A DNA stretch of 34,231 nt from a virus, in IMG/VR virus record IMGVR_UViG_3300024999_000262, positions 1 through 34,231 of that record; one strand, written 5' to 3'. How positions within the stretch are numbered: the first letter of the stretch is position 1; the number at the start of each line of letters is the position of its first letter. The notes beneath the pieces were generated by a model. That model had not been told where the DNA came from. It was given only the letters and a program-made list of their open reading frames with translations, and did not search any database. This document shows positions 1 to 7,296 of this stretch, one piece after another. Both the position numbers and the translations under genes were made by a program.

Positions 1-1
1 G

Positions 2-457
2 TTGTGTTCTGCTGACTACTTTCTTGGAATGCAGGCTGATCATATTTACGCTTCCAACTTGTCAGATGTTGGTAGTATAGGCGTAGTTATTAAGATGTAT
101 GATCGCACCAAGATGTTACAGGATGTTGGTATAGAGCCTAAGAGGTTCAGGTCAGGTAGCCTTAAGATGGTCGGTGATTCGGACTTCAAGTTGACTGATG
201 AGGAGGAGAAGTATATCCAAGGTAAGGTTGATACTTTAGCCAACAGCTTCTTTACTGCCGTATCAGACGCCAGGGGCCTCACCATTGGATCAATGAAGTC
301 CTCTGGTATCCTTACAGGTAAGACCTACTTCGGACAAGATGCCGTCGAGGTAGGTTTGATTGACGATGTTCTCAGTTTCGACGGGGTGATGTTAAAAGCT
401 TACGATTTAGCAGCGAAACATCTTGACAAGAACAACCAACGCAGGATATTCTCGTAA
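2..457 (+). CDS. Prohead protease, S49/SppA-like, C-terminal part (cut by window edge)
   Basis: The reading frame is already open at base 2, so this is the C-terminal 151 codons of a longer gene. The peptide opens with CSADYF and continues through a VGSIGV stretch, which matches the S49 (SppA, lambda gpC) pattern in which the catalytic Ser lies in an ASGGY-like motif. The likely nucleophile is the Ser at codon 3 (bases 8-10), and the likely general-base Lys is in SGSLKM at codon 55. The spacing of 52 equals that of the Ser-Lys dyad in Bacillus SppA. In the virion such proteases cleave scaffold and head proteins during prohead maturation, and the genes that follow (scaffold, decoration, capsid) fit that role. 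The dyad assignment is inferred from motif spacing; the N-terminal part is not visible. Confidence 0.87.
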   Translation: MCSADYFLGMQADHIYASNLSDVGSIGVVIKMYDRTKMLQDVGIEPKRFRSGSLKMVGDSDFKLTDEEEKYIQGKVDTLANSFFTAVSDARGLTIGSMKSSGILTGKTYFGQDAVEVGLIDDVLSFDGVMLKAYDLAAKHLDKNNQRRIFS

Positions 458-485
458 ACAAATATATTTAGGAGGTCCTAATCAA

Positions 486-1025
486 ATGAAGAAAGTATTG
501 TCAGCAGAAGCACTCGTAGCCCTGGCTAAGAAAAAGGAAGAGACAGTCGATACGGAGTCCACTACGACTACTGAGACTGCCGCTGAGACTGTTACCGAAA
601 CCACTGAGACTGTCGCGTCTACCAAGACAGTCCAGCCCAAAGCTGAGGATCTGCTTGCCGCTCATGCAGCCGAAGTTGAGGGCCTTAAGACCAGCCACTC
701 AACTGAGTTGACTGCTCTCAAGGATGTTCACTCGAAAGAGCTTGGTGGTCTGAAGGCTCAACTGATCGCTTCTGAGGCGGCTGTAGCCAGCTTTAAGGTG
801 ATTGTAGTAGGTCAAGTCGAGGACATGCGAGTAGCACTGAGCCTCGCGAAAGTTGATATGTCCACTTGGGATGTTAAAACTGTACTTGCAGAGCACTCCT
901 CTGTAAGTGAAGCTTTTATGAAGTCTTTGCCGGTAGGCGGCGTTGTACCCGATGTAAAAGAAGCCGGTGCGAAAACGGTTCGTACAAATGTTGTTGCTTC
1001 TGCTTTTAACAGTCTCGGATTTTAA
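486..1025 (+). CDS. Scaffold-like capsid assembly protein
   Basis: This 179-residue protein is acidic and Thr/Glu-rich near the N-terminus (about residues 17-50, repeated TET/TETV units). A helical, probably coiled-coil stretch with many Leu, Glu and Lys follows (about 55-125). The ATG at 486 is chosen because AGGAGGT lies 8-16 bases upstream; an in-frame ATG at 423 would overlap the protease and has no ribosome site. Size, low complexity, coiled coil and position between a protease and the decoration/capsid genes match lambda Nu3-type scaffolds. Unlike Nu3 it does not start inside the protease gene in the same frame. No sequence motif proves the role; it is inferred from composition and order. 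Confidence 0.65.
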   Translation: MKKVLSAEALVALAKKKEETVDTESTTTTETAAETVTETTETVASTKTVQPKAEDLLAAHAAEVEGLKTSHSTELTALKDVHSKELGGLKAQLIASEAAVASFKVIVVGQVEDMRVALSLAKVDMSTWDVKTVLAEHSSVSEAFMKSLPVGGVVPDVKEAGAKTVRTNVVASAFNSLGF

Positions 1026-1039
1026 AGGAGAATAAGAGG

Positions 1040-1534
1040 ATGACGACTCGAATTTCGGAAGTAAATGTGGGTATGAATGATATCGTTACCTACAAGTGCA
1101 ACTCCGCCGTCACCGATGTTGATGTCAACAAGCCAGTGAAGCTCTCCGCTTCCGACACTGTTGACCTTTGCGCGGATGGCGACGGTATCTATGGATTTAT
1201 CAACTCGGTTGAGGTTCACACCCTCGATGGTAAGCCTGTAGTCGGTGTTCAGGTTTCCGGTCGGAAGTGGGTAACTCTGTCAGGTAACTCAGCGGTTGGG
1301 ACGATTGTTGAGGCGGCTGCTAATGAGGCTGTCAGTGTTGCTCTCGCTACTACCTGGGGAGTTGTATCTACCAAAGCTGCTGTAGCTGCTGATCTGGCGG
1401 TTGACGCTTCTGGTACGCTGATCGCTGCTTCTGTTAACGCTCTGCTGGCTGCTGCTATAGCTCCGGTCAAGGCTTGGAAAGTAATCTACGGCGCAGGTAC
1501 TGACACTACTGACGCTCTGGTCGAACTTCAGTAA
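1040..1534 (+). CDS. Head decoration protein-like
   Basis: The protein has 164 residues, is rich in Ala, Val and Gly, and has predicted beta structure throughout, with no signal peptide or catalytic motif. It starts 14 bases after the scaffold stop behind AAAGGAG. The pattern of small beta-strand segments (for example DGIYGFINSVE, VGVQVSGRKWV) resembles the DUF2190/decoration group of capsid-stabilising proteins, which trimerise on the outside of the expanded head. Its place directly before the major capsid gene is the same as lambda gpD before gpE. The family assignment rests mainly on order, size and composition. Confidence 0.6.
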   Translation: MTTRISEVNVGMNDIVTYKCNSAVTDVDVNKPVKLSASDTVDLCADGDGIYGFINSVEVHTLDGKPVVGVQVSGRKWVTLSGNSAVGTIVEAAANEAVSVALATTWGVVSTKAAVAADLAVDASGTLIAASVNALLAAAIAPVKAWKVIYGAGTDTTDALVELQ

Positions 1535-1548
1535 TAAGGAGAACATAA

Positions 1549-2775
1549 ATGTCCGTATCTTTCGAAGATGCAAGTGGTCAGCGGGTAGAGGTAAATCTCC
1601 AAGAGCACGGCACTATGCACATGTACCGCATGTCTAATGCTGCTACTCTCACCCCTCGCCAATGGATTAACCGGCAGTATCCTACTGCCGAAGGTAAGCC
1701 TGATGCGTTTCAGCAGTTCTGCGTCTCTGCCGGCATTCGTTTTCGACGGGACGAGAATCTTGGTACCCCTGCCGCCAACCTTCAGGATATCCTGAACCCG
1801 TTGGCTGCTACTAATCAGACTGGCGGTAGTGCCACTACCTTCCCGCAAGTCCCTGATTCTCGACTCCTGTTCCCTGCTGCTATCATGGAGGCTGTGAACG
1901 CAGCTCTGGATACTAAGGAGAATGAGGCTGTAGCAGCATTTGACGGTCTGGTAGCATATACTGATTATATCGCCTCTGATCGGTGGGAGCAGCCAGTAAT
2001 CTCAGTGAATGGTAAGAAAGGCCCTGAAGACTCGGCCTTCCGGCGTATCGCTCAGTTGGCACCTCCGGCCCTGATGCTTGCTATCACGGCTGCCGACTAC
2101 ACGAGAACCATACCGACTGAGGGTATTGGCCTCACTATCTCTCAGAAGGCCCTTCAGAACAACTCTCTTGATCTGGTAGCCCGTACTCTCACTCATTTCT
2201 ACAAGAAAGCCAACTATGCTAAGTGGGTGGCTAATTTTGGACTGATTCTGAGTGGTGATGCTGACGCCACCAACGTACCCATGGCTACCGCTAAGTCTGC
2301 ACTTGCTCAGGTTAAGGCTGATGTGTACGATGCTACCATCGCAGCTAACGGTACTTTGACTCAGGATGCTTGGATTAACTACTTGTATCACAATCAGATG
2401 TCAATGACCAAGACTCACCTTGTCACCGACCTCGCTGGAGCACTGGCTATTGATAAGAGAACCAATAGACCGACAAACGTACAGAACAACTCTACTGACA
2501 GAATTGACACCCCGATCCAGGTAGTGTACCCGAACCTGAACGGGAAGCCTGTCCAGGTAGTGGTAATGCCTCCTGATACCTGGAGTGCCAATACGATCAT
2601 GGGTCTGGATAAAACCTCAGCAATTGGTAGAGTTGTATCGACTACGGCAGACTACTCAGCAATCGAGGATGTGGTAATGCTGAGAGCCATGAACATGATT
2701 GTCACACGCGGCGAACTCCTGTATAGACTTTATGATGATGCCTTTGATGTGTTATCTTTGACCTACACTAGCTAA
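1549..2775 (+). CDS. Major capsid protein
   Basis: This 408-residue protein lies after protease, scaffold and decoration genes and before a strong terminator, the standard place of the major capsid subunit. It has an N-terminal charged segment, an extended-loop-like region, and a C-terminal part rich in beta strands (IQVVYPNLNGKPVQVVVMPP and onward), compatible with an HK97-type fold. An AAGGAG site lies 7 bases before the ATG at 1549. Codon use is very regular and C-ending codons are common, as usual for a highly expressed gene. I do not see a motif that assigns a named capsid family, nor a clear protease cleavage site, so whether the N-terminus is trimmed is unknown. Confidence 0.82.
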   Translation: MSVSFEDASGQRVEVNLQEHGTMHMYRMSNAATLTPRQWINRQYPTAEGKPDAFQQFCVSAGIRFRRDENLGTPAANLQDILNPLAATNQTGGSATTFPQVPDSRLLFPAAIMEAVNAALDTKENEAVAAFDGLVAYTDYIASDRWEQPVISVNGKKGPEDSAFRRIAQLAPPALMLAITAADYTRTIPTEGIGLTISQKALQNNSLDLVARTLTHFYKKANYAKWVANFGLILSGDADATNVPMATAKSALAQVKADVYDATIAANGTLTQDAWINYLYHNQMSMTKTHLVTDLAGALAIDKRTNRPTNVQNNSTDRIDTPIQVVYPNLNGKPVQVVVMPPDTWSANTIMGLDKTSAIGRVVSTTADYSAIEDVVMLRAMNMIVTRGELLYRLYDDAFDVLSLTYTS

Positions 2776-2799
2776 ATAGAGTGGTAGTTGGTTTAAAAG

Positions 2800-2838
2800 A
2801 AACCCCTGTGACTTATTGGTCACAGGGGTTTTGTTTTA
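2800..2838. terminator. Bidirectional intrinsic terminator after capsid gene
   Basis: A perfect 13-bp stem (2800-2812 with 2819-2831, core CCCCTGTGAC/GTCACAGGGG) has a 6-base loop and a T-rich tract on the + side (TTTTGTTTTA). On the - strand the same stem is followed by TTTCTTTT, so it can end both the capsid operon and the convergent endonuclease gene, whose stop codon is only 2 bases away. Confidence 0.9.
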
Positions 2839-2839
2839 T

Positions 2840-4513
2840 CTACAATGAAAGCTCCCATTTCTTCTTACCACAATCCCAAATCCTGTGGTAATCGTTATTC
2901 TTGGTGTTTTCCAGTTCTGTCAGAGCAGGGTCGAATGTTATGCCATGCTTTCTGGACATTCTCTTTAGTCTAAATCCACTCTTATGAAATACCCGCCCAT
3001 TACCTTTTCTACTGACATACTTATAGTCAGGCGGACAGTCTTTAACTAGCTTAAATCCAAGTTTTTCGTAGACCCCTCCAGTGAACCATCGGTTGTCTGA
3101 GTAGCTTGTAACCAACTTACACTCTGGAGTTGCTCTAATAAATGCCTTTAGTAGTTTCCCGGCCCCGCCCACTACCCTATTTTTAAATGCTAACCTCCTT
3201 AACTCCCAGTTACTTGGGTCAGACAAACCTCTATGAGAGGAAATCTTACTAAACGCCACTACTCCCATCAATTCTTTATTGTGGAATATGCCCCAGTATT
3301 TACAACCTGTAACATTACCCTGTAAGTGGAACTTATCAAGAAAGTATTGAGCTATTATGCTATTAACAGGTTCACACCTGCAAGTCCTGGCAAACACCTT
3401 TGTATCGTCCATCCCTAGTATGTGCGACAGCGTGTGTTTTATAACATACTGATCCTCGTAATCGGAAACGTGTATAAGTCTTATTCCTAGCCCAGAACAC
3501 ATGTCCTGCTTTTCTTTTAAGTGCCATTTAGCGTTAGTCTTATAGAACTCAGAGTGAAACAATGAACCGTTGTATTCTATTGCTATCTTTTTGCTTGGTA
3601 TAAATATGTCCAGTTCTTTCTTTCCCAGAGTCTTCCTATCTCTTCTTACTACTTCGAACACTTCTTCTAAGAAGTCGGCTAGATCATCCTCCCGCTTACT
3701 CAAATGAACTCCGCATTTCTGACATCCACAACCTTGTAAGTGCTTATCAGGTGTTTGTTTAAACACACCGTGTATCGGACATATTATCTTGACTGGCATA
3801 TCATAGTTTATGTAATTAGATAGGCTGTAGTTATATTTGTTGTTGTGTATTAAAGAACTACGTTCAGCAAAGGTTTTTTGACCCTCTACACTGGCCTTGT
3901 AAGAAGTGTACTCTTTAGTGCAGTCTGGACAGCCGGTGCCGTTTAGATGAACATTTGGTGTTAGAATAAACGGTCCGTGAATAGGGCATGTTATTTCCAC
4001 TTGATCAATTGCAGACACATACGAGACTTTGCCGTATGAGTACGCACCGCTGTGTATTTTGTCAGCCTTGAAAGCAAAATCTTCTTTGTTACTTGTATTC
4101 TTTACAGAAACTGTAGCGTCACCACACTTTGGACAACCACTTCCTTTCTTGTGATTCCATGTACTAGGGTAGAACTCCCCATGAGCAGGGCATATTACTA
4201 TAACTTTTTCATTGGCTGATATGTAATCAACTTTTGAATAGTCGTATTTATCTCCGTGAACCCTCTTGAATTCTCTTATGGCTATTTCTGTAGTCCACCT
4301 AGACCTCTCAGTGTTAACCTCTACAGCGCACTTGGGACAGCCGTGTCCTTTCTTATGTAGAAACGGCGATTGTTGGTATTCCCCGTGTGCACTGCATATT
4401 ATAGTTACTTTTTTGTTGGCTGACTCATACACTACTTTAGAGTAGTTGTATTTATCTTCGTGGATCTTCTTACTAATTGAAACAAACTCTTCAGTTGTAA
4501 GCCTCCTACTCAT
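2840..4513 (-). CDS. Free-standing homing endonuclease: four zinc-binding repeats, VSR-like nuclease core, GNAT-like C-terminus
   Basis: 557 residues in three parts. Residues about 1-270 are four copies of a 68-residue unit (KYNYSKVxY...CPxHGEF...GxGCPKC) with putative metal ligands C40/H43/C59/C62, C108/H111/C127/C130, C176/H179/C195/C198 and C245/H248/C264/C267. Residues about 275-370 hold the nuclease core: KKELDIFIP (D302), IAIEYNGSLFHSE (E313, H320), as in PD-(D/E)XK/VSR-like (EDxHD) homing enzymes. Residues about 375-557 resemble the GNAT-fold-like tail seen on many viral homing endonucleases (NWELRRLAF, SYSDNRWFTGG, final DYHRIWDCGKKKWE). It most likely cuts DNA near the intergenic site to spread itself. 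It sits backwards in the head operon, its ATG directly abutting the stop of the small zinc gene. The exact family name and target are not certain. Confidence 0.88.
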   Translation of the reverse strand: MSRRLTTEEFVSISKKIHEDKYNYSKVVYESANKKVTIICSAHGEYQQSPFLHKKGHGCPKCAVEVNTERSRWTTEIAIREFKRVHGDKYDYSKVDYISANEKVIVICPAHGEFYPSTWNHKKGSGCPKCGDATVSVKNTSNKEDFAFKADKIHSGAYSYGKVSYVSAIDQVEITCPIHGPFILTPNVHLNGTGCPDCTKEYTSYKASVEGQKTFAERSSLIHNNKYNYSLSNYINYDMPVKIICPIHGVFKQTPDKHLQGCGCQKCGVHLSKREDDLADFLEEVFEVVRRDRKTLGKKELDIFIPSKKIAIEYNGSLFHSEFYKTNAKWHLKEKQDMCSGLGIRLIHVSDYEDQYVIKHTLSHILGMDDTKVFARTCRCEPVNSIIAQYFLDKFHLQGNVTGCKYWGIFHNKELMGVVAFSKISSHRGLSDPSNWELRRLAFKNRVVGGAGKLLKAFIRATPECKLVTSYSDNRWFTGGVYEKLGFKLVKDCPPDYKYVSRKGNGRVFHKSGFRLKRMSRKHGITFDPALTELENTKNNDYHRIWDCGKKKWELSL

Positions 4514-4651
4514 TTACTTCTCTCCCTTCTTAAATCTCTTCCTCTCTTCCCACCACTTAGGGTTTTTACACCGAGGGCAGAGTATAGGTTTACTGTCCAT
4601 TCTACCCATCCAATTGTGACCACACTTTTTACACCCGTATTTCGGAATCAT
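4514..4651 (-). CDS. Small zinc-ribbon protein (45 aa)
   Basis: A 45-residue ORF with two CxxC pairs (C7/C10 in GCKKCGH and C25/C28 in ILCPRCK), separated by 14 residues, followed by a basic tail (WWEERKRFKKGEK). The GHxWxxR...KPxxCPxC pattern is typical of stand-alone DNA-binding zinc ribbons. A strong AAAGGAGG lies 6 bases before the ATG, and the stop codon touches the start of the homing endonuclease (TAA then ATG), so the pair is probably one translational unit. It could regulate the shared divergent promoter region or assist the endonuclease; neither is shown by the sequence. Confidence 0.85.
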   Translation of the reverse strand: MIPKYGCKKCGHNWMGRMDSKPILCPRCKNPKWWEERKRFKKGEK

Positions 4652-4675
4652 TTAAGCCTCCTTTCGGCTAAGGGT

Positions 4676-4690
4676 TTATTACAGTAATAA
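4676..4690. repeat. 15-bp palindrome TTATTAC-A-GTAATAA, possible operator
   Basis: Perfect 7-bp inverted repeat around a single central base, overlapping the -10 and start region of the minus-strand promoter. The symmetry and position fit an operator for a small dimeric regulator, but no binding protein is identified. Confidence 0.45.
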
Positions 4691-4717
4691 AATAAGCCTA
4701 ATTCATTCGGCTGTCAA
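4689..4717 (-). promoter_or_regulatory. Sigma70-like promoter for zinc ribbon and homing endonuclease
   Basis: On the minus strand TTGACA (4717-4712) is followed after exactly 17 bases by TATTTT (4694-4689), then the leader of the 45-residue zinc ribbon gene. A perfect -35 box and ideal spacing give good support; the -10 box matches 4 of 6. Confidence 0.65.
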
Positions 4718-4729
4718 GGTTAATTTTAA

Positions 4730-4758
4730 TTGCCGCTTGAAATGTTTTCGTCTATACT
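4730..4758 (+). promoter_or_regulatory. Sigma70-like promoter for head-completion/tail operon
   Basis: TTGCCG (4730-4735), a 17-base spacer and TATACT (4753-4758) precede the AAAAGGAGGA ribosome site and ATG at 4792. Because the capsid operon is terminated at 2800-2838 and the inserted genes run backwards, a fresh promoter is needed here, which supports the call. Confidence 0.6.
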
Positions 4759-4791
4759 TTCCAAATAAAACCCCAAAAGGAGGAGTACAAC

Positions 4792-5070
4792 ATGGTTAAG
4801 AAAAAGGCAGTGGTAGCGCCTGAGTCAACGGTGGTTGAAGATGTAGAAGAGGCTAAAGTAAGTTTACCAGTAGAGGAACCCACAGAAATACAACCTCAAG
4901 TAGCTCCCAAAGTCGGTGAGAAATTAAAGGTAATTTCTACCAAAATTTATATGGTAAATCCGTTCCAAAAGGAAAACAACGTCTTCTTCCCAAACGAGAT
5001 TGTTGAAACTGTCTATGACAACTGGCTCGAATGTCAAATTGACAAGGGTCTTTTGACCATATGCAAATAA
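4792..5070 (+). CDS. Hypothetical protein in head-completion operon
   Basis: 92 residues with a strong AAAAGGAGGA site. The first half is low-complexity and charged (Val, Glu, Pro, Lys rich, about residues 1-45). The second half (about 46-92) looks like a small folded domain (KVISTKIYMVNPFQKENN, then FPNEIVETVYDNWL). No family is recognised. Its stop overlaps the next gene by 10 bases, and it is the first gene of the operon that supplies head-completion proteins, so a structural role is plausible. A similar short module with an NPFQ-like motif often precedes head-tail connector genes in my recollection, but I cannot name a homologue. Confidence 0.7.
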   Translation: MVKKKAVVAPESTVVEDVEEAKVSLPVEEPTEIQPQVAPKVGEKLKVISTKIYMVNPFQKENNVFFPNEIVETVYDNWLECQIDKGLLTICK

Positions 5071-5564
5071 CAGACTACATGACATACCAGGAAGTACGTA
5101 CTGTGTGCGGACTCTCCTCTGACGAGCTTTCAGACACCGAGCTGGCTGCTCCCATATATGTAAATTCACTGTCATTGGCTATGGCTAGTGTTGAGTTGCC
5201 TGATGAGGAGCCTGGCCCTGGCCCGTTAAAGACAAGGTTTGACGCTATAAAGTTGATTGAGGAAGCCTCAAGGACTTCTGCCCAGCAGAAGTTGTATGAT
5301 TTGGCTCGTATCTATTTCGTGTACGCCGTAGCTAGGGAAACATGCATGAGCCTGGCCGCTAAGATGCCGAAGTCAGTCTCAGACGGTAAGGTGAGCATAA
5401 CTCGGTTCTCTCCTGAGTCAGTCTATAGAGATGTAGTTCAGGCGCTGAGTGATAGACTAAACTCATTGAAGACCTCCATTGAAAGAATAAACGAATCTAC
5501 CTCTTTTGTTCAGTCTTTTATGAAAGTAGCTTCGCCTTCTATTGATGTGGTGACTGACGAATGA
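5061..5564 (+). CDS. Head-tail connector/adaptor-like protein
   Basis: 167 residues, mostly helical. It opens with MTYQEVRTVCGLSSDELSD, the kind of N-terminal helix seen in gp6/HK97-type head-tail adaptors, and has a central helix pair (LYDLARIYFVYAVARETC). Start and stop both overlap neighbours (10 bases upstream; ATGA downstream), indicating translational coupling. Adaptors of this class form a dodecameric ring under the portal. The call depends on size, helical content and position after the capsid gene; no catalytic or binding motif is visible. Confidence 0.6.
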   Translation: MQITDYMTYQEVRTVCGLSSDELSDTELAAPIYVNSLSLAMASVELPDEEPGPGPLKTRFDAIKLIEEASRTSAQQKLYDLARIYFVYAVARETCMSLAAKMPKSVSDGKVSITRFSPESVYRDVVQALSDRLNSLKTSIERINESTSFVQSFMKVASPSIDVVTDE

Positions 5565-6388
5565 TGACTTTAAAAGAAGCCTCTAGACTTGGCGATACTG
5601 TAACGTTTACAGACGCGCACGGCAGCAGCACGTTCCAAGGACAAGTGCTTCTTTTTAATGACACTGTTAGTTCAGGTCCGTCTGCTAAGAGGAGAGTCCT
5701 GGATGTAGCTCCTGAGGTTGTAATTCCTGTAAGTAACACCGTCACTGACGGAGCTGTTAAGTATCTGGTAGGATCTCCGAGTTATGATTACTGGAAGGGG
5801 AGTAAGATTAGGGCCAAGTACACAATAAGCCCAGTAACCACAGCTACTCTGACAAACATTGGCCAGATCTTAGCTGCTGGTAGTGGTACTACCGCTTACG
5901 TTGATATAACTTACCTGAAGAGAGTAATTCTTGAGGATCAGTCAGACTTTGAGATTGGCTATGATATGTATTTCTCAAGCTACTTTTCTATAAGTAAAGG
6001 TGATATTACTATCAGTGATGGAGAGTACTATCGAGCCAGACAGGGCCATAGGGTAGATGAAGCTGGTTTTCACGCTGTAGAGCTAGTTAGACTCGACTCC
6101 CCATTGGCTCAAATGGACTTTCAAGCCAAAGGTACAAATTATGATTCAGACACTGACACATACACTCCTCCATCAGTAGTCTCAGATGTCGATGTATTTG
6201 TCGAGTCAGCCTTTCTTGATTTCGTTCATGAAGCTCTGGGATTTATGAAGGTAGAGCCCGGTGATAGGGCCATATCCTTTTTAAAAGCTACAGTTGCTGC
6301 GGTTAAGGCCGGAGATAAACTAGGAGCATACTCTGTACTGTCTGTATCTGATAACTCAACCTTTTGGACTATACATGGGAGGAAGTGA
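5561..6388 (+). CDS. Probable head completion or minor structural protein
   Basis: 275 residues, mostly beta-strand-like with alternating hydrophobic residues, and a short helical region near the C-terminus (VESAFLDFVHEALGFM). It starts in an ATGA overlap with the adaptor-like gene and ends in a TGATG overlap with the next, so it belongs to the tightly coupled head-completion block. I do not recognise a family. Position (second after the capsid operon, before a gp10-like gene) makes a head-closure or connector function most likely, but a DNA-stopper versus neck-decoration role cannot be told apart. Confidence 0.55.
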   Translation: MMTLKEASRLGDTVTFTDAHGSSTFQGQVLLFNDTVSSGPSAKRRVLDVAPEVVIPVSNTVTDGAVKYLVGSPSYDYWKGSKIRAKYTISPVTTATLTNIGQILAAGSGTTAYVDITYLKRVILEDQSDFEIGYDMYFSSYFSISKGDITISDGEYYRARQGHRVDEAGFHAVELVRLDSPLAQMDFQAKGTNYDSDTDTYTPPSVVSDVDVFVESAFLDFVHEALGFMKVEPGDRAISFLKATVAAVKAGDKLGAYSVLSVSDNSTFWTIHGRK

Positions 6389-6873
6389 TGCTTAAGATGT
6401 CGGTAGAGGTTGACTTTGCTAAGTTAGAACTTCTGTCTAATGTAAGAAAATTAGCGTGCGTAGCAGTAGCAAACATAATGATGGAAGAATTTGAGACTAT
6501 GCTGTACATGGCCCCTCAGTATTCAGGTAACTATGTGGCTAACATGAGGCTGGGCAGTGGTGTAGCTAGGGGTAGGAGTGGTGGTGAGTTAATATTTCCT
6601 ATACCTAATAACTCAAGTGAAGCACTCAGACATGGCGACATGGAAGCTATAAATGCTTCTTTAAGAACATTAGGTAACTTCACTAAGAATGCTACTGCCC
6701 ATATTACTAAAAAAGTTGGTTGGATTTCTGGTTTAACAGTATATAATAACCTTGAGTATTCTGACACTGTTGAGCACTTGGATCGCCTAAGAGCAGAGAA
6801 TGCGGGCGGGGAGCACGCCGTTGAACAGATGATAGAGAGGCTAGCTAACCGGAGTGAGGTATTTAAATGGTAA
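6388..6873 (+). CDS. HK97 gp10-like / tail completion-like protein
   Basis: 161 residues when started at the ATG of the TGATG overlap (6388), 3 bases after GGAGGAAG-type sequence; an upstream ATG at 6364 would sit inside the previous gene without better support. The N-terminal helix (FAKLELLSNVRKLACVAVANIMMEEFETMLYMAP) followed by SGNYVANMRLG and a C-terminal NNLEYSDTVEH stretch is the pattern of the HK97 gp10 group, in which a helix is followed by a substrate-like SGxLxxS segment and a YAxxxEyG-like end. These proteins join head and tail. Assignment is from pattern and order. Confidence 0.6.
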   Translation: MLKMSVEVDFAKLELLSNVRKLACVAVANIMMEEFETMLYMAPQYSGNYVANMRLGSGVARGRSGGELIFPIPNNSSEALRHGDMEAINASLRTLGNFTKNATAHITKKVGWISGLTVYNNLEYSDTVEHLDRLRAENAGGEHAVEQMIERLANRSEVFKW

Positions 6874-7283
6874 TGAATGCTTACGGTAATACACGAAAAA
6901 AGCTGTCCGATGTATCTATTGCCTTTCATTCGGCTAACTACTCATTATTGGAGGTTAACTATCCTGACCACTTTATAACAGACATCGAGAAGTCAACTGA
7001 GTTTATTGTGGTGGAATTTGTGATGACTCCACGCCAAATAGACTTGGCTATCCCTATATGTGTGGAGGTTACTGGGCAGCTTGTTTTTAACCATCATAGA
7101 AGGGAAGGAGGCGGGTTGAAGCCCTTTACTACCTATTCCGACGCGCTTTTCTCCTACTTAGGGCTTAAAACTATTGACGGTGTTACTTATCGTGAGGTAC
7201 AATCTTTTTCAAAGTCAGGAAAGCCGGGATTCGATAGTATGATGAACGTGATCAATTTCCAGATAGACTATTTCAACAATTAA
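6867..7283 (+). CDS. Tail terminator-like protein
   Basis: 138 residues, mixed alpha/beta, between a gp10-like gene and the tail tube gene, the normal place of the tail terminator that caps the growing tube. Features such as ATFIVVEFVMTP-like paired strands and the C-terminal NVINFQIDYFNN strand fit the terminator fold loosely. Two starts compete: ATG 6867 (GAGG 8 bases before) and ATG 6873 in a TAATG overlap; I prefer 6867 for the spacing. No family motif is decisive. Confidence 0.55.
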   Translation: MVMNAYGNTRKKLSDVSIAFHSANYSLLEVNYPDHFITDIEKSTEFIVVEFVMTPRQIDLAIPICVEVTGQLVFNHHRREGGGLKPFTTYSDALFSYLGLKTIDGVTYREVQSFSKSGKPGFDSMMNVINFQIDYFNN

Positions 7284-7296
7284 AGGAGTTTTAAAG

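Noticed and set aside
423-485. Extended N-terminus for the scaffold-like gene (ATG at 423)
   Set aside because: It overlaps the protease and lacks a ribosome site; AGGAGGT before 486 decides the start.
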